Origin: Proteiniphilum sp. UBA1403
GTDB lineage: Bacteria > Bacteroidota > Bacteroidia > Bacteroidales > Dysgonomonadaceae
Assembly: GCA_002305715.1 (NCBI GenBank)
Contig: DBQD01000066.1
Coordinates: 80,193-144,192, forward strand
Reading direction: 5' to 3'
Length of the DNA: 64,000 nucleotides
In this document: one piece after another, positions 29,584 through 40,491 of the stretch
Layout: each line of letters starts with the position of its first letter
Position numbering within the stretch: the first letter of the stretch is position 1
Program-made: the position numbers and the translations under genes
Notes under the pieces: generated by a model
Told to the model about the DNA's origin: nothing
Database searches by the model: none
Seen by the model: the letters and a program-made list of their open reading frames with translations, nothing else

Positions 29584-30240
29584 TTATAATGGAATAAGAT
29601 AGGCTGCATTGATATGGCTAGCCAGACCTAGGAGTACGAATACATGAAATATGGCATGTACAAATTCCCTTTTAGCTTTCGCATAGATCACTGCTCCCAC
29701 AATATAGAATACTCCACCGCCAATAAGCCAGTAGACAGACTCTATTACATCTTTTGCTCGGGCCACTTCCAACAACGGTTTAAAGGCAATCAGAACAATC
29801 ATTCCCATCAATACATAAGAGGTTGTTTTTAGATTACTGTTTCGCTTTAACGGTTGGAAGCTGATATAGATTCCTGTGAATGCGATGAACCAGACTAGTG
29901 CAAAGATAAACCATCCCCAGAAAGGTTTGTCACGTAAGAGAATGAGTGTGAAAGGGGAATAACTTGCCGCAATGAGGATGTAGATAGCAGCATGGTCGAA
30001 ATGGCGTAGTTTCGACTTAAGCTCTGGTGTTTGTACATAGTGATAGAGTGTGGAGGCACCCATGCAAGCTAACATTCCAAGTCCGAAAAGAAAATATACT
30101 ATTACGGCACGACAATTATGTGCCTCCATTGCCCGGTTTATCAGCACCACTGTAGCTGCCAGACTCATTATCACTCCAAAACCATGAGTCAGGTAGTTGG
30201 CCTGTTCCTCACGTTTTGTATAAAATTTACCGTTTACCAT
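29584..30240 (-). CDS. trhA: PAQR-family membrane protein TrhA (hemolysin III family)
   Basis: 218 residues, seven transmembrane helices. Conserved residues of the possible metal site are present: NYLTHGFG near the start, GASTLYHYV, LRHFDHAAIYILIAASYSPF, and HAIFHVFVLLGLASH near the end. The family is now tied to membrane energetics and homeostasis rather than haemolysis. A TATCTTTG box on the minus strand at 30248-30255 lies so close to the ATG that the message would be nearly leaderless if it is used. Confidence 0.92.
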   Translation of the reverse strand: MVNGKFYTKREEQANYLTHGFGVIMSLAATVVLINRAMEAHNCRAVIVYFLFGLGMLACMGASTLYHYVQTPELKSKLRHFDHAAIYILIAASYSPFTLILLRDKPFWGWFIFALVWFIAFTGIYISFQPLKRNSNLKTTSYVLMGMIVLIAFKPLLEVARAKDVIESVYWLIGGGVFYIVGAVIYAKAKREFVHAIFHVFVLLGLASHINAAYLIPL

Positions 30241-30458
30241 CGTACGACAAAGATACCAATTTTACAAATTCATCCATTGAAAAGTTGTCTTAGGAGTAAA
30301 GAATTTCGTAGGATTTACAAGAATACACATCTCTATATAAATCGAATTAGATACATATTTATGACAAATAGTCATATTTTTCAATTTGGCAAAGATTTTG
30401 AGCCCTACTGATTGTCGTAGAGAACGATAAATATAATAGAAAAAGTAAAAACAACTAT

Positions 30459-33047
30459 ATGAACTTCAATAATTTTACCATCAAAGCGCAAGAGTCAGTA
30501 CAGAAAGCCATCGATATTGCGCAAGGAAACAGTCAGCAAATGATTGAGCCTGTTCACTTGTTAAAAGGGGTGATGCAGGTGGGAGAGAATGTGACTAATT
30601 TCCTTTTTCAGAAACTTGGTGTGAACCTGTCGAATTTAGAGAGGGTAGTTGACAGCGAGATTCAATCCTATCCTCGTGTTTCGGGTGGTGACCCCATGTT
30701 GAGTAGGGATATTAATGCGGTTTTCCAAAAAGCAACTGATTTAACCGGTAAGATGGGTGATCAGTTTGTATCCATTGAGCATCTCTTGCTCGCGCTGGTG
30801 CAAGAGAATAACAACACCTCCCGCATGATGCGTGATGCAGGTATCTCACCGGCTGATTTGCAAAAAGCCATTGAAGAATTGCGTAAAGGGCAAAAGGTGA
30901 CCAGTCAGACCGCAGAAGATACCTATCAGGCATTGGGTAAATACGCAGTAAACCTAATTGAACGGGCTCGAAGCGGGAAGCTTGATCCTGTAATCGGTCG
31001 AGACGAAGAGATACGTCGTGTACTGCAGATCTTGAGTCGACGAACGAAAAACAACCCCATTTTGATTGGTGAGCCGGGAACCGGTAAGACTGCTATTGCT
31101 GAAGGTCTGGCACATCGTATTGTACGGGGTGATGTGCCGGAGAATCTGCGCAGCAAGCAACTTTATTCTCTCGATATGGGTGCATTGATTGCCGGAGCCA
31201 AATACAAGGGAGAGTTTGAAGAGCGACTTAAGTCGGTCGTCAACGAAGTGGTGAGGGCCGAGGGTGAGATCATCCTCTTCATCGATGAGATTCACACACT
31301 AGTGGGTGCGGGTAAGAGCGAGGGAGCAATGGATGCTGCAAACATTCTGAAACCTGCTTTAGCAAGAGGAGAGTTACGTGCCATAGGTGCTACAACACTC
31401 GACGAGTACCAAAAGTATTTCGAAAAAGACAAAGCGTTGGAAAGACGATTCCAGATGGTTATGGTAGAGGAACCGAGTGAATCGGACAGTATCTCCATTT
31501 TGCGTGGGCTGAAAGAACGCTATGAGAATCACCACAAAGTACGTATCATGGATGAAGCAATCATTGCAGCTGTACAATTGTCGCACCGATACATTACCGA
31601 CCGTTTTCTGCCTGATAAGGCAATCGATTTGATGGATGAGGCGGCAGCGAAGCTCCGCATGGAGGTAGATTCAGTACCTGAGGAACTGGATGAAATCATG
31701 AGACGTATTAAACAACTCGAAATAGAACGAGAGGCAATAAAGCGTGAAAATGACCAACCAAAAGTGGAATTGCTGACCCGCCAAATTGAAGAGTTGAAGG
31801 CAGAAGAGGCCGAATACAAGTCGAAGTGGCAATCGGAAAAGGATCTGATCAACAAGATTCAACAGCATAAAATTGAGATTGAAGATGCGAAGTTTGAAGC
31901 AGACCGTGCTGAGCGTGAAGGTGACTATGGTAAGGTAGCCGAGTTGCGTTATGGCAAGATCAAAGGCCTGGAAAACACCATCGAATCATTGCAAAATGAT
32001 TTACGTGATCGCCAAGGAGCTCGAGCCATGATCAAGGAAGAGGTCGATGCCGAAGATATTGCGGATGTGGTATCGCGTTGGACGGGTATTCCGGTGAGTA
32101 AGATGCTTCAAAGCGAGCGACAGAAACTGCTTAATCTGGAAGATGAACTACACAAACGTGTTGTGGGGCAGGAAGAAGCCATTACAGCTGTTTCGGATGC
32201 TGTACGACGTAACAGAGCTGGATTAAGTGATCCCAAGCGTCCCATTGGATCCTTTATCTTTCTTGGCACCACGGGTGTGGGAAAAACTGAGTTAGCGAAG
32301 GCACTTGCTGAGTATTTGTTTGATGATGAGAATATGATGACCCGTATCGACATGAGCGAATACCAGGAGAAGTTCAGTGCTACACGATTGATTGGTGCCC
32401 CTCCGGGATATGTTGGATATGATGAAGGAGGACAGCTTACCGAGGCAATTCGACGTAAACCTTATTCAGTGGTGCTCTTTGATGAAATTGAAAAGGCGCA
32501 CCCCGACGTATTCAATATTCTTTTACAGGTTCTGGATGATGGTCGGTTGACCGACAACAAGGGTAGGGTAGTGAATTTCAAGAATACGATTATTATCATG
32601 ACATCCAACATGGGATCGGGGATGATACGTGAAAATATGGAAAGAATCACACCAACAAACAGGGAGGAGATCATTGAGAAAACGAAGAACCTGGTGTTGG
32701 ACATGTTGAAGAAAACCATCCGTCCCGAGTTCTTGAATAGGATCGATGATATCATCATGTTTACCCCGCTGAAAGAGTCTGAGATTGAGCAGATTGTTCG
32801 TATTCAACTTGGAGGAATACAAAAGATGTTGGCCGAAAATGGCATTGAATTGAAATATACGGATGAAGCATTGAAAAGCATTTCAGAGGCAGGCTTTGAT
32901 CCTGAGTTTGGTGCTCGTCCGGTTAAGAGGGTGATCCAGAGCAAGGTGTTGAATCAGTTGTCGAAAGACTTGCTAGCTGGTAAGGTCGACAAATCACAAC
33001 CCATTACAATAGATGCTATTGATGACACCATCTACCTCCGAAACTGA
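30459..33047 (+). CDS. clpB: ClpB protein disaggregase
   Basis: 862 residues, the normal length. A hexameric AAA+ chaperone that, with DnaK, pulls proteins out of aggregates after heat stress. The N-domain (1-145) is followed by AAA-1 with Walker A G204-EPGTGKT-211 and [13 protein letters not shown], the coiled-coil M domain (about 395-525), and AAA-2 with Walker A G603-TTGVGKT-610, [22 protein letters not shown] and [11 protein letters not shown]. It has no ClpP-binding loop motif that I can see, as expected for ClpB. It converges on trkH with only 15 bp between stops. Confidence 0.97.
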   Translation: MNFNNFTIKAQESVQKAIDIAQGNSQQMIEPVHLLKGVMQVGENVTNFLFQKLGVNLSNLERVVDSEIQSYPRVSGGDPMLSRDINAVFQKATDLTGKMGDQFVSIEHLLLALVQENNNTSRMMRDAGISPADLQKAIEELRKGQKVTSQTAEDTYQALGKYAVNLIERARSGKLDPVIGRDEEIRRVLQILSRRTKNNPILIGEPGTGKTAIAEGLAHRIVRGDVPENLRSKQLYSLDMGALIAGAKYKGEFEERLKSVVNEVVRAEGEIILFIDEIHTLVGAGKSEGAMDAANILKPALARGELRAIGATTLDEYQKYFEKDKALERRFQMVMVEEPSESDSISILRGLKERYENHHKVRIMDEAIIAAVQLSHRYITDRFLPDKAIDLMDEAAAKLRMEVDSVPEELDEIMRRIKQLEIEREAIKRENDQPKVELLTRQIEELKAEEAEYKSKWQSEKDLINKIQQHKIEIEDAKFEADRAEREGDYGKVAELRYGKIKGLENTIESLQNDLRDRQGARAMIKEEVDAEDIADVVSRWTGIPVSKMLQSERQKLLNLEDELHKRVVGQEEAITAVSDAVRRNRAGLSDPKRPIGSFIFLGTTGVGKTELAKALAEYLFDDENMMTRIDMSEYQEKFSATRLIGAPPGYVGYDEGGQLTEAIRRKPYSVVLFDEIEKAHPDVFNILLQVLDDGRLTDNKGRVVNFKNTIIIMTSNMGSGMIRENMERITPTNREEIIEKTKNLVLDMLKKTIRPEFLNRIDDIIMFTPLKESEIEQIVRIQLGGIQKMLAENGIELKYTDEALKSISEAGFDPEFGARPVKRVIQSKVLNQLSKDLLAGKVDKSQPITIDAIDDTIYLRN

Positions 33048-33062
33048 TTGCTGAATACAAAG

Positions 33063-34529
33063 CTACCTTTTCCAGAAACTGGGTACAAAGAGTGAGAGTA
33101 CGGTGAAAACCTCGAGGCGACCGACCAGCATGAGGAAGCAAAGGTAATATTTAGCAAATACTGAGGCCGACTCGAAAGTTCCGCTAGGACCATAGGAACC
33201 CAAACCAAATCCGTAGCTGCTTATCGAGGAGACTGAAACACCAATAGACTCATTGAAGGTCATGCCTGTAAAACTCAATATTACGGCACTGAATGCTGCA
33301 AGTATGAGGTAAAGAAAAACAAAGGCATAGATCTTCGATGAGGTGTTTTCACTAATTACTTTACCATTTATCTTTACACGATAGAGTGCATCGGGGTGCA
33401 CTTGTTTTTTGAAAACGAGCAAAGTGTTTTTCGCAAGTACAACCAAGCGCGATAGTTTCATACCACCAGAGGTGGATCCTTCACAGCCACAAAATAAGAT
33501 CATGGCTAGAAAAAGAAGCCAATATATCTCTCCCCATGAAAGATAATCTACTGTGGCATAACCGGTAGAAGTTACTGCAGATACTACTTGAAAGAGTGCT
33601 GTTCGTATGGTATATTCCACATTGTTCAATTTACCTGATGTAAGCAACATTGCCGAAATGCCTAGTGTAAAAATCAAGATTATGATAATATACCACCGAA
33701 ACTCCTCGTTTCGGAAAGTCTGTAGATTATGTCGAGAGAAAAAAGTGAATAGCAGCATAAAGTTTGTACCACCAAAGAACATCAAAGCCGTAATAACATA
33801 TTCAGTATAGGGTGAATTAAAATAGGCAATGCTTGCTTGTTTGGTAGAGAACCCACCTGTTGAAATAGCAGAAAAGGTATGACAAGCTGCATCGAAGGAA
33901 TTCATAGGACCTGCCCAGAGAAATAGAAAACCAACAATGGTGAGTCCTATGTATGTCAATGCCATATGTGTAGTAATCACGTTGATACGTGGACGCATGA
34001 GATCTTCCGTTATACCAGTTGATTCCGCATCAAAGAATTGTCCCGAGCTTCCTCCAAATACAGGCATGAAAGACATAACGAAGATGATGATACCGATACC
34101 ACCGATCCATTGTGTAAAACTACGCCAAAAATGAAGTGATTTAGGAAACGCTTCAATGTTGATTAAAGTAGAACTACCTGTAGTGGTAAAACCACACATA
34201 GTCTCAAAAAAAGCATCGCTGAACGAAGGTATAGCATCACTTAACAGAAAAGGGAGTGTACCAAAGAGAGTCATCATAACCCATGCCGAAGTGACGGTAA
34301 GGTAAACCTCTCTTTTTGTAATTCGACTGGATACAGTTCTCTTTTTTCTCCCCAGAAACATCAATACTCCCCCAGAAACGACTGTGATGATACTGGAAAA
34401 GTAAATGCCCTGCACGGCACTTTCCTTGTAATGAACGCCCACAAAAGCAGAAAGTAGCATAAAGAATGCTTCAATCATCAACAGAATACCGATGCTGCTT
34501 AAAACGATTCTATAATTAAATTTATGCAT
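33063..34529 (-). CDS. trkH: Trk potassium uptake system, membrane subunit
   Basis: 488 residues with about ten to twelve transmembrane segments and four pore loops of the Trk/Ktr type, including CGFTTTGSST, SAISTGGFSTKQ and SAVTSTGYATVDY. The fourth loop reads SSISSYGFGLGSYG. It carries K+ into the cell under control of the NAD-binding TrkA protein encoded directly upstream (27-bp gap). The YWLLFLAMILFCGCEGSTSGGMKLSR stretch is diagnostic. Last gene of the minus-strand block starting at tig. Confidence 0.95.
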   Translation of the reverse strand: MHKFNYRIVLSSIGILLMIEAFFMLLSAFVGVHYKESAVQGIYFSSIITVVSGGVLMFLGRKKRTVSSRITKREVYLTVTSAWVMMTLFGTLPFLLSDAIPSFSDAFFETMCGFTTTGSSTLINIEAFPKSLHFWRSFTQWIGGIGIIIFVMSFMPVFGGSSGQFFDAESTGITEDLMRPRINVITTHMALTYIGLTIVGFLFLWAGPMNSFDAACHTFSAISTGGFSTKQASIAYFNSPYTEYVITALMFFGGTNFMLLFTFFSRHNLQTFRNEEFRWYIIIILIFTLGISAMLLTSGKLNNVEYTIRTALFQVVSAVTSTGYATVDYLSWGEIYWLLFLAMILFCGCEGSTSGGMKLSRLVVLAKNTLLVFKKQVHPDALYRVKINGKVISENTSSKIYAFVFLYLILAAFSAVILSFTGMTFNESIGVSVSSISSYGFGLGSYGPSGTFESASVFAKYYLCFLMLVGRLEVFTVLSLFVPSFWKR

Positions 34530-34556
34530 GCTGCATTGTGATTATTCCGATTCAAA

Positions 34557-35894
34557 CTAATTGAATAATTTTTCTATTACTTTCAGTGATTTATTTAGGA
34601 AGAAGACCACAACCTGGTCGTACGGTTCAATTAAGGTATCACCGTCTATGAGCATTGGTTCTCCGTTTCTTATAAGTGCTCCAAATGTAATATCGGAAGG
34701 TAAATCCAGGTTTCTCACCAACTTCTTGGTAACTTTAGAGTTAGGCTTAGCAATAACCTCTCCAACATTCGCTTCTGCAAAAGTTAAGCTTTTAATATTA
34801 GATGCATCAGCTTTTAGAAGCAGTTCGTAAATCTTGCTTGCAGAGATCAGTTTCTTGTTGATTACTGTTCCAATGTCAAAACGTTCTGCCATGGGAATAT
34901 AATCGATGTTTTCCACTTCGGCAACCGTTTTCTTTACACCAAACCGTTTGGCCATCATACACCCCAGAATGTTAGCTTCTGAGTTGTCGGTAAGCGATAG
35001 AAATGCATCTGTTTCAGCTATTCCCTCTCGCAGCAAAAACTCGGTGTTACGACCATCTTCTACGAAAACAGTGACATTAGGTGGAACCACCTCTACGAGT
35101 CGTTCAGCTCTTTCTCTGTCTTGTTCTACAATCTTTATTTGAGTACTTTGAGGAAGCTGTTGTATGGTCCGCATAGTTATACGACTTCCTCCCATTATGA
35201 TGATTCGTTTGGTTTCAAATAATTTCTTACCAAGTAACTCTGGCAACACTTGCACATGTTTCCTGAGTGTAGCAAAGTAGAGGATATCGTTTGCCATCAC
35301 CTGATCATTTCCTTTTGGAATGATTGTGCGGTTATCCCGTTTGATAGCAACCATATGAAATTGCTTGCTCTCTTGTATTAATTCATGTAAATATTTATTG
35401 ACAATAGGTGCGTTCTCCCTCACTTTAGCGCCAACCAGAATTACGGTTCCATTACAAAGTTCCCACCAGAATCGTGTCCATGGGGTCTTTAAAGCCATGG
35501 CAATTTCACGAGCAGCAATTAGCTCTGGATAGATCATGGAGTGTATACCCAACTTCTCGAAGAATTCGGTATTCTTTGGTAGCAAATACTCATGGTTATC
35601 AATACGTGCAAGAGTTTTCTTTGCTCCTAGGTTAGCTGCAAGCATGCATGATGTTATATTCTGCGACTCCTCAGGAGTAACTCCAATAAAGAGGTCGGCG
35701 TTTCCCACACCAGCTTCAGTAAGATCCTTCAGGGATGTGCAGATCCCTTGTCTTGTAAGAATATCGGTATTGTCGCGTATAGTTGTCAGACGATCTCTGT
35801 CTGCATCCATCAACGTGATTTCGTGCTCTTCCTGGCCGAGTAGTCTTGCGAGGTGTGTTCCAACGGCGCCTGCACCGGCAATTAATATTTTCAT
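34557..35894 (-). CDS. trkA: Trk potassium transport regulatory protein TrkA
   Basis: 445 residues made of two RCK halves. Each starts with a Rossmann fold (MKILIAGAGAVGTHLARLLG at 1-20, and KRIIIMGGSRITMRTIQQL near 230) followed by an RCK-C subdomain. It binds NAD(H) or ATP at the cytosolic face of TrkH and gates K+ flow. The length is normal for the duplicated form. Neighbours trkH (27 bp downstream) and dxs (48 bp upstream) are on the same strand. Confidence 0.95.
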   Translation of the reverse strand: MKILIAGAGAVGTHLARLLGQEEHEITLMDADRDRLTTIRDNTDILTRQGICTSLKDLTEAGVGNADLFIGVTPEESQNITSCMLAANLGAKKTLARIDNHEYLLPKNTEFFEKLGIHSMIYPELIAAREIAMALKTPWTRFWWELCNGTVILVGAKVRENAPIVNKYLHELIQESKQFHMVAIKRDNRTIIPKGNDQVMANDILYFATLRKHVQVLPELLGKKLFETKRIIIMGGSRITMRTIQQLPQSTQIKIVEQDRERAERLVEVVPPNVTVFVEDGRNTEFLLREGIAETDAFLSLTDNSEANILGCMMAKRFGVKKTVAEVENIDYIPMAERFDIGTVINKKLISASKIYELLLKADASNIKSLTFAEANVGEVIAKPNSKVTKKLVRNLDLPSDITFGALIRNGEPMLIDGDTLIEPYDQVVVFFLNKSLKVIEKLFN

Positions 35895-35941
35895 CGACGT
35901 AACTATTGGTAGTTTGTCAAATTAACTTTTCTGAATCATCG

Positions 35942-37882
35942 TTATCGAGCCGTTGGGAATGGAGATACATTCTCATCTACGGAATTAACATGCTGGCTGG
36001 GTTGACTCAGTTTTACAATTTGTTGGAAGATGCTCTCCGTGTCGAGCCCAACGATTTGCTGCAGTTCTTTGATCGCTCCATGCGTAACAAACTCGTCTGG
36101 TATACCGATGCGATGCACGCGCACATTGTTGAATTTATTATCTGCCAAGAACTCCAGAACAGCACTTCCTAGTCCTCCTTTAATAACACCATTTTCTACT
36201 GTAATTATTTGCTTGAAGTTTGTTGCCACTTCTGTGAGGATTTCCTCGTCGATAGGTTTAAGGAATACCATATCATAATGCGCAATACTAATTCCTTGCT
36301 TTTCAGCCTCAGCAATTGCACGTGCAGCATTGTTCCCAATAGCACCAATGGAAAGAAGTGCAATATCTTTACCCTCTTTGAGCAATCTTCCCTTTCCTAT
36401 TGGAAGGATTTGTGGTTCATTTCTCCACTGGCTAAATTCACCTTGTCCTCTTGGATATCGGATTACAAAGGGGCCCTCATTACCATATACAGCTGTGTGC
36501 ATTAGGTTTCTCAACTCATGTTCGTTATAAGGAGCAGAGATTACCAGATTAGGTATTGGTCTCAAATAAGCCAGGTCAAAAACACCATGATGAGTGGGTC
36601 CGTCGGGTCCCACCAATCCTCCTCTATCGAGGCACATGATAACCTTCAACTTTTGAAGAGCAACATCATGAATCACCTGATCGTATGCTCTCTGCATAAA
36701 AGAGGAGTAAATATTACAGAAAGGTATCAACCCTTCTTTAGCCATTCCTGCAGAAAATGTAACTGCATGTGCTTCTGCAATTCCAACATCGAATGCCCTT
36801 TTTGGAAAGGCCGACATCATAAAAGACATAGAGCAACCGGTAGGCATTGCCGGAGTGACACCAACAATTTGGCTGTTTTCTTGAGCCATTTCAACCAAGG
36901 TATGTCCAAAAACATCTTGATATAGTTTAGGTTGGTCTTTTTGTACCTTTATGATTCTCTCACCCGTATCTTTATTGAATAAGCCGGGTGAATGCCATTC
37001 TGTGGCTGACTTTTCTGCCGGTTCATATCCTTTTCCTTTAACAGTTTTAACATGCAGCAGCTTTGGTCCTTTCATTTCCTTGATATTGTGTAGAATATGT
37101 ATCAAGTTTGGTAGATCGTGACCATCGACGGGACCAAAATAGCGAATATTAAAACCCTCAAAAAGATTTTGTTCTTTGGTGATAAGAGATTTAACGCTGT
37201 TATTGAAGCGCAGAACAATATTTTTCTCTTTTTCTGAAATAAGGTTACGTCGCTTGAAACCCTGATATAAGCTGTTTCTAAATCGATTATAGTTGAAAGA
37301 GGTATTTAGTTTCACCAGATAATCCTGCAGCCCACCCACATTATTGTCGATCGACATATTATTGTCGTTCAAGATGATTAGCAGGTTGTTCGGTTGCGAG
37401 CAGGCATTGTTTAACCCCTCATATGCGAGCCCCCCCGTCATTGATCCATCTCCAATAACAGCCACAACATGTCTGTCTTCGTTGTTGAGTGAAGCTGCCA
37501 CAGCCATTCCTAACGCAGCAGAAATGGACGTAGAAGCATGCCCTGCTATAAATGTATCGTATTCACTCTCAGCTGGATTTGTAAAACCAGAGAGCCCTCC
37601 CAGTTTGCGATTTGTTGAAAAACGATCGCGTCTTCCTGTAAGTATCTTATGGCTATATGCTTGATGTCCCACATCCCACACAATGCGGTCGTAGGGTGTA
37701 TTATAAAGATAATGCAGAGCCACAGTCAGCTCTACCGTTCCCAAGCTTGAACCAAAATGTCCTGGATTGTTGGAGAGTTGTTCAATAATAAATTCACGTA
37801 AATCCGAACAAACGGTCTTCAGTTGCTCAATTGAGAACTTCTTCAGGTCGTCGGGACTATTTATCTCTTGTAAATATTCCAT
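35942..37882 (-). CDS. dxs: 1-deoxy-D-xylulose-5-phosphate synthase
   Basis: 646 residues. It condenses pyruvate and glyceraldehyde 3-phosphate, using thiamine diphosphate, in the first step of the MEP isoprenoid pathway. Seen: [38 protein letters not shown], the ThDP motif [50 protein letters not shown] and [14 protein letters not shown]. All three domains are complete. It lies between recQ (84 bp upstream) and trkA. Confidence 0.96.
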   Translation of the reverse strand: MEYLQEINSPDDLKKFSIEQLKTVCSDLREFIIEQLSNNPGHFGSSLGTVELTVALHYLYNTPYDRIVWDVGHQAYSHKILTGRRDRFSTNRKLGGLSGFTNPAESEYDTFIAGHASTSISAALGMAVAASLNNEDRHVVAVIGDGSMTGGLAYEGLNNACSQPNNLLIILNDNNMSIDNNVGGLQDYLVKLNTSFNYNRFRNSLYQGFKRRNLISEKEKNIVLRFNNSVKSLITKEQNLFEGFNIRYFGPVDGHDLPNLIHILHNIKEMKGPKLLHVKTVKGKGYEPAEKSATEWHSPGLFNKDTGERIIKVQKDQPKLYQDVFGHTLVEMAQENSQIVGVTPAMPTGCSMSFMMSAFPKRAFDVGIAEAHAVTFSAGMAKEGLIPFCNIYSSFMQRAYDQVIHDVALQKLKVIMCLDRGGLVGPDGPTHHGVFDLAYLRPIPNLVISAPYNEHELRNLMHTAVYGNEGPFVIRYPRGQGEFSQWRNEPQILPIGKGRLLKEGKDIALLSIGAIGNNAARAIAEAEKQGISIAHYDMVFLKPIDEEILTEVATNFKQIITVENGVIKGGLGSAVLEFLADNKFNNVRVHRIGIPDEFVTHGAIKELQQIVGLDTESIFQQIVKLSQPSQHVNSVDENVSPFPTAR

Positions 37883-37966
37883 AATAATCTATATCCTGTC
37901 CCTGTTATAACAGAAGCGGGATAAAATAGTTTTATAAAAACCATTATATAGCTGGTAAACAGGATA

Positions 37967-40165
37967 TTAATTCGCCATGTCGGAGAAGAATTTTATGCGT
38001 ACCAATCTAATTTCCGTGTCGGTATATTCTGAAAGTTCTTCCTGTGCCCTGTCTAGATCATCGATTTCAGTCTCCTTGAAGTAAGAATAGATATCCTGTA
38101 TCACATCCTGATCCATCACTTCATTGAGAAAATAATCGATATTAATTTTTGTGCCTGAGTATACGATTGCTTCCACTTCTGAGAGCATTTCGTTGAAGTC
38201 TATTCCTTTCGATTCAGCAAGGTCATCTAAAGCAACTTTTCTGTCTATTGCTTGTACGATAGATACCTTAAGTTTTGATTTGTTGGCGACCGTCTTCACG
38301 CGTAAATCTTCAGGGCGCGTGATATCATTTTCCTCCACATGCTTCTTGATCAAATCCACAAACTCTTGTCCGTAGCGTTTAGCTTTACCAGCACCTACAC
38401 CTGGAATGTTTTGCAGTTCCTCTAGTGTGATTGGATAAGATGTGGCCATCGCTTCAAGTGAGGATGGTTGGAAAATTACGTAGGGAGGTACATTTAATTT
38501 TTTCGAGATTTTCTTCCGAAGATCTTTCATCATTGAGAATAGCACAGGGTCAGCAGCTCCTCCACTTCCTGCAGAAGCAATTACATCTGAATCATCGCTT
38601 TCCAGATCTGGCATATCATCCTCTTCCTCATCTTCAGTGACGATTTTGAAAGATACCGGATTCTTTAGAAAATCTTTCCCTTTCTTCGTAATTTTGAGAA
38701 TTCCGTAATTCTCGATATCTTTTTTGATATAGTTATCGAGTAGTGCCTGACGAATCACGGCTTCCCATGTGGTTGATTCCTCATCTGCTCCTGTTCCGAA
38801 CTCTTCCAGTTCGTTATGTCCGTATGTTTCAATGTCGGATGATTCTTTTCCAACAAGGAAATCAATCAGGTAATCGGCTTTTTGTTTTTCCTTTAAAGCA
38901 ATAATTGCTTCTAACAGAGTGATTAGTAGTTCTTTCGCTTCCACTTTTTTCTTGGGATTTAAACAATTATCACAATGTTCACAATTTGGTTCTAGATAAT
39001 CTTCACCAAAATAGTGTAACAATACTTTTCTTCGGCACACCGACGTCTCTGCATAGGCTGCGGTCTCTAATAAGAGCTGTTTTCCTATTTCTTGTTCAGA
39101 TACGGGTTTGCCTTGCATGAAACGCTCGAGTTTTTGCAAGTCCTTTTCGGAATAGAAGGCAATACATTTACCTTCTCCACCATCTCTACCAGCTCTTCCT
39201 GTTTCTTGGTAATAACCTTCCAGGCTTTTAGGTATGTCATAATGAATTACATACCTGACATCTGGTTTGTCTATTCCCATACCGAATGCAATGGTAGCTA
39301 CAATCACGTTTGCTTTCTCCATTAAGAAAGCATCTTGATTGGCACTTCGATTTGCAGCATCCATTCCTGCGTGGTAGGGTAGTGCTCTGATGTTATTTGC
39401 TTGCAGTATCTCAGCAAAGTCATCTACCTTCTTACGGCTCAGACAATACACGATACCCGATTTGTTTCCTTGTGAGAGTATATATTTGATAATCTCTCGA
39501 TCAATATGTTCGGTTTTATGCCGTACCTCGTAGTAGAGATTGGGACGGTTGAATGATGATTTGAACACCGTTGCCCCGCTCATGCCAAGGTTTTTTTGTA
39601 TGTCGTGCTGCACCTTTGGGGTAGCAGTTGCAGTGAGCGCGATGATAGGTCGCGGACATATCTCACTTATTATGGGTTTAATACGTCTATATTCCGGACG
39701 AAAATCATGTCCCCATTCAGAAATACAATGAGCTTCATCCACTGCATAGAAAGAGATCTTTACGCTTTGCAGAAACTCAATGTTCTCCTGTTTCGTGAGT
39801 GATTCTGGGGCAACATATAGCATTTTCGTTTTTCCAGAAAGTACCTCTTTCTTAACAATCTCTATCTCCTGTTTGCTTAGTGATGAGTTCAGGAAGTGAG
39901 CGATGCCATCTTCTTCGCTATAATTGCGCATAGCATCAACCTGATTCTTCATCAGTGCAATTAAGGGGGAGATAATAATTGCTGTACCCTCAGAGAGTAA
40001 GGCTGGTAGCTGATAGCAGAGGGATTTTCCGCCGCCCGTAGGCATCAGCACAAACGTATCCTTTCCCGATAAGATACTGTGAATAATGGCTTCTTGATTA
40101 CCTTTAAACGTATCGAATCCGAAGTATTTCTTTAACCCCTTATATAGATTGTCTTGTTCCTTCAT
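37967..40165 (-). CDS. recQ: ATP-dependent DNA helicase RecQ
   Basis: 732 residues, longer than the E. coli enzyme of about 610. A 3'-5' DNA helicase of recombination and repair. Walker A is M41-PTGGGKS-48, the DEAH box is at 143-146 (VDEAHCISEWGHDFRPEY), and the helicase C domain shows QETGRAGRDG. Zinc-binding cysteines follow near 370-400 (CEHCDNC), then the RQC winged helix and an HRDC domain (about 540-610), which includes LQNIPGVGAGKAKRYG. The C-terminal 110 residues are an acidic extension common in Bacteroidetes RecQ. Confidence 0.96.
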   Translation of the reverse strand: MKEQDNLYKGLKKYFGFDTFKGNQEAIIHSILSGKDTFVLMPTGGGKSLCYQLPALLSEGTAIIISPLIALMKNQVDAMRNYSEEDGIAHFLNSSLSKQEIEIVKKEVLSGKTKMLYVAPESLTKQENIEFLQSVKISFYAVDEAHCISEWGHDFRPEYRRIKPIISEICPRPIIALTATATPKVQHDIQKNLGMSGATVFKSSFNRPNLYYEVRHKTEHIDREIIKYILSQGNKSGIVYCLSRKKVDDFAEILQANNIRALPYHAGMDAANRSANQDAFLMEKANVIVATIAFGMGIDKPDVRYVIHYDIPKSLEGYYQETGRAGRDGGEGKCIAFYSEKDLQKLERFMQGKPVSEQEIGKQLLLETAAYAETSVCRRKVLLHYFGEDYLEPNCEHCDNCLNPKKKVEAKELLITLLEAIIALKEKQKADYLIDFLVGKESSDIETYGHNELEEFGTGADEESTTWEAVIRQALLDNYIKKDIENYGILKITKKGKDFLKNPVSFKIVTEDEEEDDMPDLESDDSDVIASAGSGGAADPVLFSMMKDLRKKISKKLNVPPYVIFQPSSLEAMATSYPITLEELQNIPGVGAGKAKRYGQEFVDLIKKHVEENDITRPEDLRVKTVANKSKLKVSIVQAIDRKVALDDLAESKGIDFNEMLSEVEAIVYSGTKINIDYFLNEVMDQDVIQDIYSYFKETEIDDLDRAQEELSEYTDTEIRLVRIKFFSDMAN

Positions 40166-40212
40166 TCAGCAAAATGCGAGGTGGAAAATTGTTTGTCACC
40201 AAATGGTCGATA

Positions 40213-40243
40213 CAAAATTAAAAAAGTATTTCATATTTCCAAA
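40213..40243 (-). promoter_or_regulatory. Promoter of recQ
   Basis: On the minus strand TTTG (40243-40240), a 19-bp spacer and TAATTTTG (40220-40213) match the Bacteroidetes consensus. The start of transcription would be near 40207, about 42 bases before the recQ ATG. Confidence 0.65.
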
Positions 40244-40402
40244 CATAAAAACTTGTTTGCCGTTGCATCGCTTTTTTGTCTCCAGTAGCTTGTATTTACA
40301 TACAAGTAATCTGCTAATCAAAATTACATCCAAGATAGTGGATAAAAATAATCCTTGCAAATAAATTGGTGAAAACTATGTTCTCTAGTCGACAAATCTA
40401 TT

Positions 40403-40465
40403 AAAAAAACGCCTGACAAGCATGCGTTCTGAATAAACCGCAGAACACTTATACAGTGTTCTGCG
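40403..40465 (-). terminator. Tandem terminator hairpins after clpX
   Basis: The hairpin nearer clpX has a perfect 10-bp stem, CGCAGAACAC at 40439-40448 with GTGTTCTGCG at 40456-40465, and a 7-base loop. The second has a 5-bp stem (40408-40412 with 40424-40428) followed on the minus strand by a run of seven T. Together they should stop transcription out of clpX before recQ. Confidence 0.75.
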
Positions 40466-40491
40466 ATTTAATTTTTTTGAAGAGTTTGAAT

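Larger units (their letters stand above)
40166..40491. other. Gap between clpX and recQ: promoter and terminators
   Basis: 326 bp without a gene. It contains a recQ promoter on the minus strand (40213-40243) and two hairpins behind clpX (40403-40465), each listed separately. The stretch from about 40250 to 40400 shows nothing further that I recognise. Confidence 0.6.

Noticed and set aside
30118..30411. 97-codon plus-strand ORF upstream of clpB
   Set aside because: Half of it is antisense to trhA and the rest is AT-rich leader; no domain or start signal.
40149..40364. 71-codon plus-strand ORF upstream of recQ
   Set aside because: It begins inside recQ in antisense and runs across the recQ promoter; not protein-like.
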